This document shows, piece by piece, positions 54,657 to 63,500 of a stretch of 64,000 nucleotides of DNA. The position numbers and the translations under genes were made by a program. The notes below the pieces were generated by a model. That model did not search any database. It saw only the letters and a program-made list of their open reading frames with translations, and was not told the origin of the DNA. Location of the stretch: positions 1,922,001 through 1,986,000 of the forward strand of contig NZ_CP109149.1 of the NCBI RefSeq assembly GCF_035920345.1. The letters run 5' to 3'. How positions within the stretch are numbered: position 1 is the stretch's first letter; every line of letters begins with the position of its first letter. This DNA is from Nocardia vinacea. GTDB taxonomy: Bacteria > Actinomycetota > Actinomycetes > Mycobacteriales > Mycobacteriaceae.

Positions 54657-55485
54657 GACGACCGCTGCCGCCGAGCGGGCTCGTTGCGCGCGTTGGATCG
54701 GCACGCGCAGCCACTGCTGCCCCGACGATCCCCGCAGTGTTCTGCAACGCGGCGGCCACCACCGGCGTGCGGTTCTTCAGCAACGGAATCCATTTGTCGC
54801 CCTTGCGGCTGACCCCGCCACCGGCGATGAACAGGTCGGGCGAGATCGCGTTTTCGATGGCGACCAGCACCTTCGTCACCTCCGGGGCCCACCGTTTGTA
54901 GCTCCAGGCGTGCCTTTCCTTGACCGACGCGGCGCCCCGACGCTCGGCCTCCATTCCGCCGACCTCGATGTGACCGAATTCAGTGTTGGGCAACAGCACC
55001 CCGTTGTGGATTACCGCCGAACCGATGCCGGTGCCGAACGTCAGCAGCACAATGACGCCGTCCTTGTCCTTGCCGGCACCGAACTGGACTTCGGCCAATC
55101 CCGCCGCGTCGGCGTCATTGAGCAGGGTCACCGGCTGTCCGCCGAGTTCGGCGCTGATCACCTCTTGGGCGTTCACTCCGATCCACGACTTGTCGAGGTG
55201 CGCGGCGGTACGGGCGACGCCGCCGCTGACCACACCCGGATAGGTGACGCCAAGCGGCGCGTCCCACTGGAAATGCTTCACCACCTCGTGGATCGTGTCG
55301 GCGAGAGCCTCCGGAGTGGCCGGCCGCGGGGTCGGGAGTTTGAAGCGGTCGCCGATCAGCTGCCCGGTGCCGAGATCGACGACGCCGCCCTTCACGCCGC
55401 TACCGCCCACGTCGATGCCGAAGCCCCAGCAATGCGGCCTGGCCTGGCTCGGCTTTTCGGTGACCGAAGCGGTGGTATCGGTCAT
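54643..55485 (-). CDS. ppgK: polyphosphate glucokinase (ROK-type)
   Basis: 280 residues. The ATG at 55485 has GGGAG at 5 nt. The phosphate loop is GFGIDVGGSGVKGGVVDLG. VTLLNDADAAGLAEVQFGAG contains the catalytic Asp region, VLLTFGTGIGSAVIHNGVLL is the second phosphate motif, and the substrate loop is TEFGHIEVGG. This is the actinobacterial enzyme that phosphorylates glucose with polyphosphate or ATP. The last residues (RADPTRATSPLGGSGRLRWV) differ from the usual C-terminus and overlap the maturase fragment. The original 3' end was therefore probably replaced by an insertion event. Confidence 0.9.
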   Translation of the reverse strand: MTDTTASVTEKPSQARPHCWGFGIDVGGSGVKGGVVDLGTGQLIGDRFKLPTPRPATPEALADTIHEVVKHFQWDAPLGVTYPGVVSGGVARTAAHLDKSWIGVNAQEVISAELGGQPVTLLNDADAAGLAEVQFGAGKDKDGVIVLLTFGTGIGSAVIHNGVLLPNTEFGHIEVGGMEAERRGAASVKERHAWSYKRWAPEVTKVLVAIENAISPDLFIAGGGVSRKGDKWIPLLKNRTPVVAAALQNTAGIVGAAVAARADPTRATSPLGGSGRLRWV

Positions 55486-55929
55486 GGACACTCCCGAGTA
55501 CGTGGCGGCGGCCCGAGGTCGGCTCGCTCCACAGATTCCGGGCGGATCGTTGCCATGGGATTCATCGAGTCCCCCTGGTCACGAATCGGATATCGAGGCA
55601 GAGATTTCGGGAGGCTGCCCGTTATTCCAACAAAAAGGGCGCAAAGGGTTCATCCACAACGGCACTGCCCGCTTCGGGCACCCCGCTGAACGGACACGGC
55701 GCATGTCAGGGACATACCCCAATATTGATGTTGCACATAACATCAGGCATCTATTCTCTCCCCCGCACCGGTATTCCCGCTACCTGCAAAAGCGACCGGT
55801 CCCCTGGCAGTTCGGCAGCGCATGTCAACACTGCAATACCCACGGAACTGCGGGTGAAGCGTTCGCGGTTACAGGACGCAGGTGCCACGAGCGCCAGCGC
55901 CGACATGTGAGCCCACATCTCGCCAGCCG
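55486..55929. other. no intact gene
   Basis: Glucokinase leader, then debris in several frames that runs into the SDR remnant. Nothing else is recognised. Confidence 0.4.
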
Positions 55930-56080
55930 ACAGCGAGAACATCAAGTTCTACCGAGCCCATCGAGGTCGACATCAACTCCGAACTGCCATCAGATGTGTC
56001 GACGGTTCAGTTCCTCACAGGACGCGGCTTACCTCACCGGAACGACCGTCGATATCAACGGAGACAGCCACATGCATTGA
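55930..56080 (+). pseudogene. short-chain dehydrogenase C-terminal remnant
   Basis: EPIEVDINSELPSDVSTVQF, then after a frame change SQDAAYLTGTTVDINGDSHM and a stop. The second part is the conserved C-terminal strand of SDR enzymes, where YxTGxxxxVDGG-like residues close the sheet. The Rossmann and catalytic segments are missing. Confidence 0.55.
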
Positions 56081-56222
56081 CCGGCGGATTTCGAAATCTA
56101 CCGGCTGCCAGCCCGACCCGTCCCGATCCCCGACTACGCCGATCTCCGGCCGGCCCGCCAGCAACGCAACATCATTCTCACCGACGCCGAAAGACTGGCT
56201 CGGCACTTGCCGCGGATCGAAC

Positions 56223-56435
56223 ATGGCAAAGCCCGCGACGCCGAACACACGCACGGTACAGATCGCGCTGATGAAAGGCGGTCACGCCGCTATTGCGGAC
56301 GCTTTCCGCCAGCACAACGAGCGCGAACAGGCGTGAGCCAACGCTCTCACCAAACCCGAACAGACGATCTTCATCGGCTTGCTCGAGAAGCTCATGCACG
56401 GCATGACCGAGGTCGCGGACAAACGCCACAGCTGA
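56223..56435 (+). pseudogene. MarR-family regulator C-terminal remnant with in-frame stop
   Basis: It reads VQIALMKGGHAAIADAFRQH then NEREQA, a TGA stop at 56334-56336, and in the same frame ANALTKPEQTIFIGLLEKLM ending ADKRHS. In MarR proteins a Trp sits where the stop now is, so TGG to TGA is the likely change. The DNA-binding domain upstream is gone. Confidence 0.55.
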
Positions 56436-56465
56436 CGTGCCTCCCGAACGCCCACATGGCTTGCC

Positions 56466-58061
56466 TCACTCCACCTTTCGGAGTGCCAACACACTGCCCT
56501 CGGCATCGGCGGACAGGTAGAGGGTGCCGTCCGGACCGGCCGCGATTCCGGCGAAGGGGCCTTCCGGCCCGAAGAACGGCGGTATCCCCCGCAGGGGTTT
56601 CGGGATGACGCCGGGCGGGGCGCCGACCGGCAGCTCACGGGCGATGACATCGCGGGCCTCAGTGGCGAGATCGATGGTGATCAGTACCTTGGCCCCGACG
56701 TCGACAACATAGAGCTGTCCGTCGCGGATCAGGATGCCCTGCGGCTTGTCGAGGCCCTCCACCACCGTGTCGACACCGGAGTCGGTGATCGAGACAACCC
56801 GTCCGGCACCCGATTCGGAGGCGTAGCAGATTCCGTCCTGACCGAATGCCACTCCGACCGGTTCCCGCAGGCCCGAGGCCAGCACCTCGACGTGGCCGGA
56901 CCGGACCGAAAGCACTCTGCCCGTGCCGAATTCGGCGGTCGCGATGAGCCCGCCCGGTGCGAGCGCCACGCCGTAGAGTTGGTCGAAGCCCTGCGCCATG
57001 ATTTCGCTGTAGCCATTCGCGGGGCGGTACCGAGCGACCGCGCCATTGGCGGTGGTAACGATGAATTCGCCGCCGCCGACGGCACTCACACCGCGCAGGT
57101 GGCCAGGAAAGCCGGGCAGGGAGAGCATCCCCTGTATGCGCGGCTCGCCCCCCGGGCGGAGGGCGTAGAAGTAGGTCCAGTCGGCGATATAGAGGTCGCC
57201 GTTCTCGTCCACGGCCAGGTCCAGCGGCCAGTTCAAACCACCGGGCAAGGTCGTTCTGGTCTGTCCGCCGTCGAGGATCTCGGTGATCTCCCCGGTGAAA
57301 CTCGAAACGAACAGCCGGTCGCCCACGAAAGTACAGTTGTCGAGGCCCGGTGGCAGAGCGGCCAATACGGTGCGCGCACCGGTGCGGGGATCGATCCGCA
57401 ATACCTCGCCGGAGTACACCTGGGTGGAGACGATGAAGCCCTGGGAATCGAACTTCACGGAATCCGGAACGCCCAGGTCACCCGCGACCCGCTCCGGCTC
57501 GCCGCCCTCGGGATCAATCCGCCAGATGTCGTTGGTTCCCATGACCGGGTAATACAGCAGACCGTCTGGGCCGACCTCCATAGCGTTGGGCATGCCGAGG
57601 TTGTCGAGCAGCACGCGCGGCGCGCCGCCGGACAGATCGAGTTCCATCAGGCGGCCGCCGATACGACATTCGTTCACGAACAGGCGCCCCCGGTGCACGG
57701 TGATGCCGTTCACGGCGGGGAGATCGTCGCGCAATATCCGGGTGCGGCCGTCGGAGCCACGCGCGCTCACACGGCCTTCCATCGGCTCGGTGGCGAAGAG
57801 GTCACCCCGCGGGCCGAAGGCGACATCATCGGGCCCGATGATGTCGCCGCCCATGGCGCTGATGGTCTCGAGCCCGCCGGTCTCGATATCGAGGGCGCTG
57901 ATCTGGCTGCCGGTCACCTGCGCCACATAGATGCGGCCGTCCGGTCCGGTGCGCAGACCGTTCGCACCGAACAGTCGGCTCGGTGGCGTCAGCCGTTCCA
58001 GCCGCCAGCCGTCGGCGAGGCTCGGTGTCGCGGTGCCGGTGTAGCGCGTTTCGTGAAACAC
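56466..58061 (-). CDS. SMP-30/gluconolactonase-like beta-propeller protein
   Basis: 531 residues from the GTG at 58061, with GGGAG about 8 nt upstream. Two halves of six-bladed propeller repeats occur: GLRTGPDGRIYVAQVTGSQI, DDVAFGPRGDLFATEPMEGR, NGITVHRGRLFVNECRIGGR, then LDLAVDENGDLYIADWTYFY, VGVAFGQDGICYASESGAGR and GIAAGPDGTLYLSADAEGSV. No signal peptide is present, so it is cytoplasmic. SMP-30-like proteins hydrolyse lactones. The gene starts 12 nt downstream of the SDR stop on the same strand, so it likely opens a lactone formed in the same pathway. Confidence 0.8.
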   Translation of the reverse strand: MFHETRYTGTATPSLADGWRLERLTPPSRLFGANGLRTGPDGRIYVAQVTGSQISALDIETGGLETISAMGGDIIGPDDVAFGPRGDLFATEPMEGRVSARGSDGRTRILRDDLPAVNGITVHRGRLFVNECRIGGRLMELDLSGGAPRVLLDNLGMPNAMEVGPDGLLYYPVMGTNDIWRIDPEGGEPERVAGDLGVPDSVKFDSQGFIVSTQVYSGEVLRIDPRTGARTVLAALPPGLDNCTFVGDRLFVSSFTGEITEILDGGQTRTTLPGGLNWPLDLAVDENGDLYIADWTYFYALRPGGEPRIQGMLSLPGFPGHLRGVSAVGGGEFIVTTANGAVARYRPANGYSEIMAQGFDQLYGVALAPGGLIATAEFGTGRVLSVRSGHVEVLASGLREPVGVAFGQDGICYASESGAGRVVSITDSGVDTVVEGLDKPQGILIRDGQLYVVDVGAKVLITIDLATEARDVIARELPVGAPPGVIPKPLRGIPPFFGPEGPFAGIAAGPDGTLYLSADAEGSVLALRKVE

Positions 58062-58073
58062 GTTGGGCTCCCA

Positions 58074-58913
58074 CTACTTCAACATGCTCCCGGCATCAAC
58101 TGTCATGGGAAGACCGGTCACATAGCGGGCTTCGTCCGAGGCCAGGAACAGCACCGCATTGCTGATATCCAGGGGTTCGACCCAGCCCACCGGGAGTATG
58201 TGCATCTGCTGGGCGACCGGGGCGAGATCGTCGGGGCCGGGGTTCTCCAGGTCTGGCCGGAACAGTCGCAGCGTGCCCTCGTTCATGAACATGGGGGTGT
58301 TGACATTGGTCGGGTGCACCGTGTTGACGCGGATGGAATACTTCCCCAACTCGACGGCGAATGTCCGCATCAAGCCGACCACGCCGTGTTTGGCGGCGAC
58401 ATAGTGGCCGATGTTCTGGTGTGCCTTGAGCCCGCCGACCGAGCTGGTCAGGATTATCGACCCACCGCGTCCGCCCGACAACAGATGGGGCACACCGGCT
58501 TTCACCGTCTTCCAGACTCCGGACAGGTTGATGTCGATCACCGCGTCCCAGTCCGGCTCCGCAGTCTCGTGCAATGTCGCGCCACCGATGCCGATACCCG
58601 CGTTGGCCACGATGACATCCAGCCGACCGAGCTGCTCCACGCCGCTGTCCACAACGGCCCGCAGCGCGTCGAAATCCCGGACGTCGACCTCCGCCGTAAT
58701 GATGCGGCGGCCAAGACCTTTCACCAGATCCGCGGTCTCGGCCAGGTCATCCGGGGTGGACGCCGGAATGCCAGTGCTCCCTCCGACCGGTTTGCATACG
58801 TCGATCGCGATGATATCGGCGCCCTCCTGCGCCAACCGCACCGCATGACTGCGTCCCTGCCCGCGCGCCGCACCAGTGATGAAGGCGACCTTGCCTTCTA
58901 CCCGCCCGATCAT
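58074..58913 (-). CDS. mycofactocin-type short-chain dehydrogenase
   Basis: 279 residues. The ATG at 58913 has GAGG 7 nt upstream. The cofactor loop is KVAFITGAARGQGRSHAVRL, followed by DIIAIDVCKPVGGS with the insertion typical of the mycofactocin-coupled SDR group (carveol-dehydrogenase-like). There, NAD is held tightly and electrons pass to mycofactocin. The catalytic residues Ser, Tyr and Lys are in ILTSSVGGLKAHQNIGHYVAAKHG. The C-terminus closes with YVTGLPMTVDAGSML. It likely oxidises the alcohol made by the divergent P450. The promoter region carries three operator-like repeats. Confidence 0.87.
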   Translation of the reverse strand: MIGRVEGKVAFITGAARGQGRSHAVRLAQEGADIIAIDVCKPVGGSTGIPASTPDDLAETADLVKGLGRRIITAEVDVRDFDALRAVVDSGVEQLGRLDVIVANAGIGIGGATLHETAEPDWDAVIDINLSGVWKTVKAGVPHLLSGGRGGSIILTSSVGGLKAHQNIGHYVAAKHGVVGLMRTFAVELGKYSIRVNTVHPTNVNTPMFMNEGTLRLFRPDLENPGPDDLAPVAQQMHILPVGWVEPLDISNAVLFLASDEARYVTGLPMTVDAGSMLK

Positions 58914-58967
58914 GAAAAACCTCGTTCGTCGCAGATCCATCGGCCGGCAGTTTGCCAACCGAATTTC

Positions 58968-59026
58968 GAGAGTTTCACTCCCGATGACGAGAGTATCATT
59001 CTACGTTATACGAGAGTTGCATTCTC
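58968..59026. promoter_or_regulatory. three 15-bp inverted repeats between divergent SDR and P450 genes
   Basis: GAGAGTttcACTCCC (58968-58982), GAGAGTatcATTCTA (58989-59003) and GAGAGTtgcATTCTC (59012-59026). Centres are 21 and 23 bp apart, about two helical turns, so bound dimers would lie on one DNA face. It is the same class as the perfect palindrome at 10033. Confidence 0.75.
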
Positions 59027-59071
59027 CAATGACTGCTGCCCCTTCTCTTGCCACGAAAGGCTGACCAGCAC

Positions 59072-60346
59072 ATGACCGACTTGGCGTCCGTCGACTACTT
59101 CTCCGATCCGGCCATCGCCCAGGACCCGTACGAGTACCTGGACCATCTGCGCAGTCGGAATCCGGTATTCCGGGAACCCCACCACGGGGTCGTCGTCGTC
59201 ACCGGACATCAGGAGGCCATCGAGGTCTTCCGCAACTCGGATGACTTCTCGGCCTGCGTCTCTGTCAGCGGGCCGTTCCCGCCGCTGCCGTTCCACCCCG
59301 AGGGCGACGACATCAGCGCCCAGATCGAGGCACATCGGCCACGGTTCCGGATCTCCGAGCACATGGTGACCATGGACCCGCCCGCTCACACGCGCACGCG
59401 AGCGCTATTGGCCCGGCTCCTGACGCCCAAAAGGCTGAAGGAGAACGAGGATTTCATGTGGGAACAGGCCGACCGGCAGCTCGACGAATTCCTCGCCAAC
59501 GGGCGCTGCGAATTCCTGGGCGAGTACGCCAAGCCGTTCGCCACGTTGGTCATCGCCGACCTGCTCGGGGTACCTGACGGGGACCGTGATCAGTTCCGAG
59601 CCAGGCTGGCGGGTCAGACAACTCCGGGCAGTATCGAGGGCTCGATGTATCAGGAATCATCGGGCACCAATCCGCTGGAGTGGCTGGACGACACCTTCGG
59701 CGCGTACATCACCGATCGCCGTGCGAACCCTCGCAACGACATCCTCAGCATCCTGGCATCGACACCGTATCCGGACGGTTCCGAACCGTCGGTGATCGAA
59801 CTCGTCCGGCCGGCGACATTCCTGTTCGCGGCCGGGCAGGAGACGGTCACCAAACTGCTCAGCGCGGCAGTGAAGGTACTCGCCGAGCAGCCGGAGTACC
59901 AGCGGATGCTGCGCGAGGACCGTAGCCTGATTGCCGGATTCGTGGAGGAATCACTGCGCACCGAGAGCCCGACCAAGGTCGACTTCCGGCTCACCCGCCA
60001 AAACGCCACCGTCGGCGGCGTCGATATCCCCGCCGGGACGGTGGTGATGCTGTGCATCGGCGCGGCCAATCGTGATCCCCGCAAGTTCGACGATCCGGAC
60101 CAGTTCCAGCTCGATCGTCGAAATGCCCGCGAGCACATAGCGTTCGGCCGCGGTATCCACACCTGCGCGGGCGCGCCCCTGGCCCGGATGGAAGGGCAGG
60201 TCACGTTGAACCGACTCCTGGACCGGGTCACCGATATCGCGATCGACGAGACCGCCCACGGGCCCGCCGGCAATCGCGACTACCGCTACGAACCGACCTT
60301 CCTGCTACGCGGGCTGCGAGAACTCAATGTCACCTTCGCCGCCTAG
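59072..60346 (+). CDS. cytochrome P450
   Basis: 424 residues. The ATG at 59072 follows GAAAGG. It shows FSDPAIAQDPYEYLDHLRSR, the C-helix MVTMDPPAHTRTRALLARLL and the I-helix FLFAAGQETVTKLLSAAVKV (with Gln-Glu in place of the usual Asp/Glu-Thr). The K-helix EESLRTESP keeps E-x-x-R, and the heme loop is FGRGIHTCAGAPLARMEG. It is a class I bacterial enzyme needing a ferredoxin partner not seen here. The neighbours suggest it hydroxylates a cyclic or terpenoid-like compound that then enters CoA-dependent breakdown. Confidence 0.92.
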   Translation: MTDLASVDYFSDPAIAQDPYEYLDHLRSRNPVFREPHHGVVVVTGHQEAIEVFRNSDDFSACVSVSGPFPPLPFHPEGDDISAQIEAHRPRFRISEHMVTMDPPAHTRTRALLARLLTPKRLKENEDFMWEQADRQLDEFLANGRCEFLGEYAKPFATLVIADLLGVPDGDRDQFRARLAGQTTPGSIEGSMYQESSGTNPLEWLDDTFGAYITDRRANPRNDILSILASTPYPDGSEPSVIELVRPATFLFAAGQETVTKLLSAAVKVLAEQPEYQRMLREDRSLIAGFVEESLRTESPTKVDFRLTRQNATVGGVDIPAGTVVMLCIGAANRDPRKFDDPDQFQLDRRNAREHIAFGRGIHTCAGAPLARMEGQVTLNRLLDRVTDIAIDETAHGPAGNRDYRYEPTFLLRGLRELNVTFAA

Positions 60347-60364
60347 ACTCACCCTTCCCAAAAC

Positions 60365-60425
60365 GAGAGTCTCGTTCTACTCTAATCGAGAATTCAATTC
60401 CACCACTAGCGAGAATAGTGTTCCG
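60365..60425. promoter_or_regulatory. three 15-bp inverted repeats upstream of the CoA-transferase gene
   Basis: GAGAGTctcGTTCTA (60365-60379), GAGAATtcaATTCCA (60388-60402) and GAGAATagtGTTCCG (60411-60425). Centres are exactly 23 bp apart. They end 25 bp before the GTG start. Confidence 0.75.
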
Positions 60426-60450
60426 CAATCGGCCATACAGGAGGTGATCA

Positions 60451-61662
60451 GTGGACTCCGAAGCGTTCACCGGCGTGCGGGTTGTCGAGCTGGCGCAGTG
60501 GGTGTTCGTGCCTGTGGCGGGTGCGCTGCTGGCCGACTGGGGTGCGGACGTCATCCGGGTCGAACGTCCCGACGGCGATCCGTACCGCCAGTTGGCCACA
60601 CAGGGCATAGGCAGCGATAGCGCGGGGGTGAATCTCTCTGTGGCCCTCGCCAATCGGGGCAAGCGATCGATCTCGATCGACCTACGCTCCGAGCGCGGCC
60701 GCGAGCTGCTCAACGAGATACTGGCCACGGCGGACGTCTTCCTGACCAACTTCCGGCCCGGCGCGCTGCGCCGGCTCGGGCTCGACCCCGACACGCTGAC
60801 TCGACGCCATCCCCGGCTCGTCTACGCCCGGGGCCATGGCTTCGGCAGCCGCGGTCCCGGCGCGGACAAGGCCGGTTACGACTCCTCGGCCTTCTGGGCC
60901 CACGGCGGCGTGGCTCATATGCTGACCCCACCGGAGCGGGACTACCCGATCAGCCAGCGCGGCGCGATGGGCGACCGAAACGGGGCCATGGCCTTGGCCT
61001 TCGGCGTCGCGGCGGCACTGTTGCGGCAGCAGCGGACCGGCTCGGGTACGGTCGTCGACGTTTCATTGCTGGCCACCGCCATGTGGATGCTGTCCTCCGA
61101 TGTGCTCTCCGCGCTGGCCGGAAATCCGCCGCAGGCAGTATCCGGCCGCGGCGGTTCGGTCAACCCCCTGGTGGGTGCCTACCGAACCAAGGACGGTCGG
61201 CACATTCAACTGGTCTTCCTGGAGTCGGACCGGTACTGGGCACGACTCTGCCGCCTGATCGGACGCGACGACCTCGCGGGCGATCCCCGCTTCGTGGATC
61301 TGGCAGCCCGCGCCAACCATCGCGACGCGTGTGTGGCCGAACTCGAAACGGAGTTCGCCCGCCGAACTTTCGACGAATGGAAGCAGTTGCTGTCGGGACT
61401 GGACGCGCCGTGGGCGCCGGTGCAGGCCGTGACGGAACTGCTCGACGACCCACAGGTGCTGGCCAATGGCTACCTCGGCGAGGTCGACCTGGACAACGGG
61501 CAGTCCTATCCACTGCCCACCGGCCCGGTGCAATTCGACGAACGTCCGCCCACCCTGCGGCGAGCACCCGAGCACGGCGAGCACACCGAGCAGTTCCTGG
61601 TCGAATTGGGTTACTCGTGGGATCGGATCACCCGCCTCAAGGAGGCAGGGGTTATCCCGTGA
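60451..61662 (+). CDS. family III CoA-transferase (CaiB/BaiF)
   Basis: 403 residues. The GTG at 60451 has AGGAGG 7 nt upstream. It has GVRVVELAQWVFVPVAGALL, ADWGADVIRVERPDGDPYRQ and NRGKRSISIDLRSERGRELL. The active-site Asp region is QRGAMGDRNGAMALAFGVAA, and the C-terminal lobe has PWAPVQAVTELLDDPQVLAN. Such enzymes transfer CoA between carboxylic acids through an aspartyl anhydride. It probably activates the acid produced by the upstream oxidations. Its stop overlaps the next start (GTGA). Confidence 0.9.
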   Translation: MDSEAFTGVRVVELAQWVFVPVAGALLADWGADVIRVERPDGDPYRQLATQGIGSDSAGVNLSVALANRGKRSISIDLRSERGRELLNEILATADVFLTNFRPGALRRLGLDPDTLTRRHPRLVYARGHGFGSRGPGADKAGYDSSAFWAHGGVAHMLTPPERDYPISQRGAMGDRNGAMALAFGVAAALLRQQRTGSGTVVDVSLLATAMWMLSSDVLSALAGNPPQAVSGRGGSVNPLVGAYRTKDGRHIQLVFLESDRYWARLCRLIGRDDLAGDPRFVDLAARANHRDACVAELETEFARRTFDEWKQLLSGLDAPWAPVQAVTELLDDPQVLANGYLGEVDLDNGQSYPLPTGPVQFDERPPTLRRAPEHGEHTEQFLVELGYSWDRITRLKEAGVIP

Positions 61663-62273
61663 CGGCCGCGCGCCCGGTGCCGGTCCCCGACGCCCTCACC
61701 GCCGACTACTGGTCGGCGGCCGCGCGGCACGTGCTCGCCCTGGCCCGATGCACCCGGTGTGATCGGTTCGCGCTGCCGCCCGGGGAAACCTGCCGTCGGT
61801 GTGGCACCTCCACACCAGAGTTCCGGTACGAACCGGTGAGCGGACGCGGCACTGTCCGATCGTGGACGGTGATCCGAAAAGCGTCGCTACTCGGATTCGC
61901 CGACCAGGTGCCATATCTGCTCGTCGATGTCGAACTCGTCGAGGAGCGCGGACTCCGCATGATCGGACGCCTGCTGAACGGTCCGAAAACAGTTGTGCGC
62001 ATAGGTGATCCAGTACAGGTCGCCTTCGAGGACCTCCCCGACGACCTGGCTGTCCCGGCGTTCGAGCTGTCCTGCGACGAGCCGCGCACAGCCACTGAGC
62101 ATGTTGGCGCGGTGGCGCCCCGTCATCCCAGCGCACCTGTGACCGGGATCCATACAAGCAGTGCGCCAGCGCATGTGGTGGATTCCGGCCGAAAGCACGC
62201 CGAAATGACGAGTAGCGAGCGTCATCGCGCCTCGAATCTCGGTAGCGCGGGAACCACCGAGGTGGTCCCGTGA
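61659..62273 (+). CDS. DUF35 zinc-ribbon/OB-fold acyl-CoA-associated protein
   Basis: 204 residues from a GTG overlapping the CoA-transferase stop. The rubredoxin-like zinc ribbon is ARCTRCDRFALPPGETCRRC. The OB fold has GRGTVRSWTVIRKASLLGFA, VPYLLVDVELVEERGLRMIG and VRIGDPVQVAFEDLPDD. DUF35 partners of thiolase-like proteins form complexes for steroid side-chain and other retro-aldol or thiolytic steps. The thiolase-like gene follows with a 4-nt overlap. The C-terminal 60 residues are low-complexity. Confidence 0.85.
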   Translation: MTAARPVPVPDALTADYWSAAARHVLALARCTRCDRFALPPGETCRRCGTSTPEFRYEPVSGRGTVRSWTVIRKASLLGFADQVPYLLVDVELVEERGLRMIGRLLNGPKTVVRIGDPVQVAFEDLPDDLAVPAFELSCDEPRTATEHVGAVAPRHPSAPVTGIHTSSAPAHVVDSGRKHAEMTSSERHRASNLGSAGTTEVVP

Positions 62274-63469
62274 CCAGGCGATTCCCCGCGGGCGGCCACA
62301 TCGCCGTGGTCGGGTTCGCGCACAGTATGGTGCAGCGTCGATTCGACCGCCCGCTCGGCGCGGTAGCCGTCGATGTCGCACGGACGGCGATCGCCGACGC
62401 CGGACTCACACCGGAGGCGATCGACGGATTCGTCACCTCCGCCATGTTTCCGACCGCGGGCGCACACGCTGTGCGTGACGGAACCAGTACCGTGACCGCC
62501 AACTGGCTGGCCGACCGGATCGGCACCGACCCGCGATACGTGGCGAGCTTCCAGGGCGTCGGCCAGATACCGGGTTCAGTTGCGTTGGCTGTCAATGCCA
62601 TAGCCGCCGGTGCCGCGGATTATGTTGTGCTGCACCGGGCCCTGCACAATCCGGCCGGGGGCTATCACGACAATCCTTTGTCAGTGGTCACCGGGCCGCA
62701 GCAGTGGACCGTGCCGCAGGGCTACGGCGGACCCTTGCCGATGATCGCGTTGCCCTACAACGAATATCTGCGACGATACGACGCGGATCCGGACGCGATG
62801 GCGGCCGTAGTGGTCGAGGCACGCAAGAACGGGGCCGCGATTCCGTGGTCGTATTGGCACGGCCGACCGCTGACCACTGCGGACTATCTGGCGGCACCGA
62901 TGGTCAGCGACCCGATGCGCCGCCTGGACTGCGATATCCCCGTCGACGGCGTGGCCGCCTTTGTCCTCACCTCCGCCGAGCGCGCCCGCGACCTGCCACA
63001 CCGCCCGGTCTATATCGCCGGATACGCGAGCAGCGGTGTGAACCCGCCACGGTTGCCGTCGCACTGGCCACTCGACGACATCATGGCTGGTGGTGCCGAC
63101 ACCGTACGGCGACTGTGGGCGGCCGCCGGTGTGGGACCCGGCGAGGTGGACCTGCCGCAGTTGTACGACGGGTTCTCCCCATTCGTCTACTTCTGGCTGG
63201 AGGCCCTGGGTTTGTGCCCCGTCGGCGAGGCGCACCGCTTCGTCGCCGACGGCGGCATCGACAGCGACTCCCCGGCCGGTCTTCCGGTGCTCTCCGGCGG
63301 CGGTGCTCTCGGCAACGGCCGCATGCATGGCATTCCGCAGATGCTCGAGTGCTATCTGCAGCTGTCCGGGCGCGCAGGCCCCCGCCAGCGCGCCGCCACA
63401 GTCGCTCTCGCCTGTCATTCCGCACCGCACTACGGCGGCGCCGTGGTTTACGCCAGCGAGCCGTTATGA
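62270..63469 (+). CDS. thiolase-like protein (SCP-x/Ltp2 type)
   Basis: 399 residues from a GTG overlapping the previous stop. It has AVVGFAHSMVQRRFDRPLGA, ARTAIADAGLTPEAIDGFVT, DLPQLYDGFSPFVYFWLEAL and NGRMHGIPQMLECYLQLSGR. The position of the usual nucleophilic Cys reads SFQGVGQIPGSVALAVNAIA, with no Cys, as in Ltp2-type retro-aldolases that pair with DUF35 proteins. A CoA-aldol cleavage rather than thiolysis is therefore likely. It is co-translated with the DUF35 partner. Confidence 0.82.
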   Translation: MTRRFPAGGHIAVVGFAHSMVQRRFDRPLGAVAVDVARTAIADAGLTPEAIDGFVTSAMFPTAGAHAVRDGTSTVTANWLADRIGTDPRYVASFQGVGQIPGSVALAVNAIAAGAADYVVLHRALHNPAGGYHDNPLSVVTGPQQWTVPQGYGGPLPMIALPYNEYLRRYDADPDAMAAVVVEARKNGAAIPWSYWHGRPLTTADYLAAPMVSDPMRRLDCDIPVDGVAAFVLTSAERARDLPHRPVYIAGYASSGVNPPRLPSHWPLDDIMAGGADTVRRLWAAAGVGPGEVDLPQLYDGFSPFVYFWLEALGLCPVGEAHRFVADGGIDSDSPAGLPVLSGGGALGNGRMHGIPQMLECYLQLSGRAGPRQRAATVALACHSAPHYGGAVVYASEPL

Positions 63470-63500
63470 CCTGTACCGCAAGGGAAATGGAGATCAGTAC

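Noticed and set aside
56892..59075. 727-codon plus frame antisense to SMP-30 and SDR genes
   Set aside because: It spans two well-supported minus-strand genes and shows no domain of its own.
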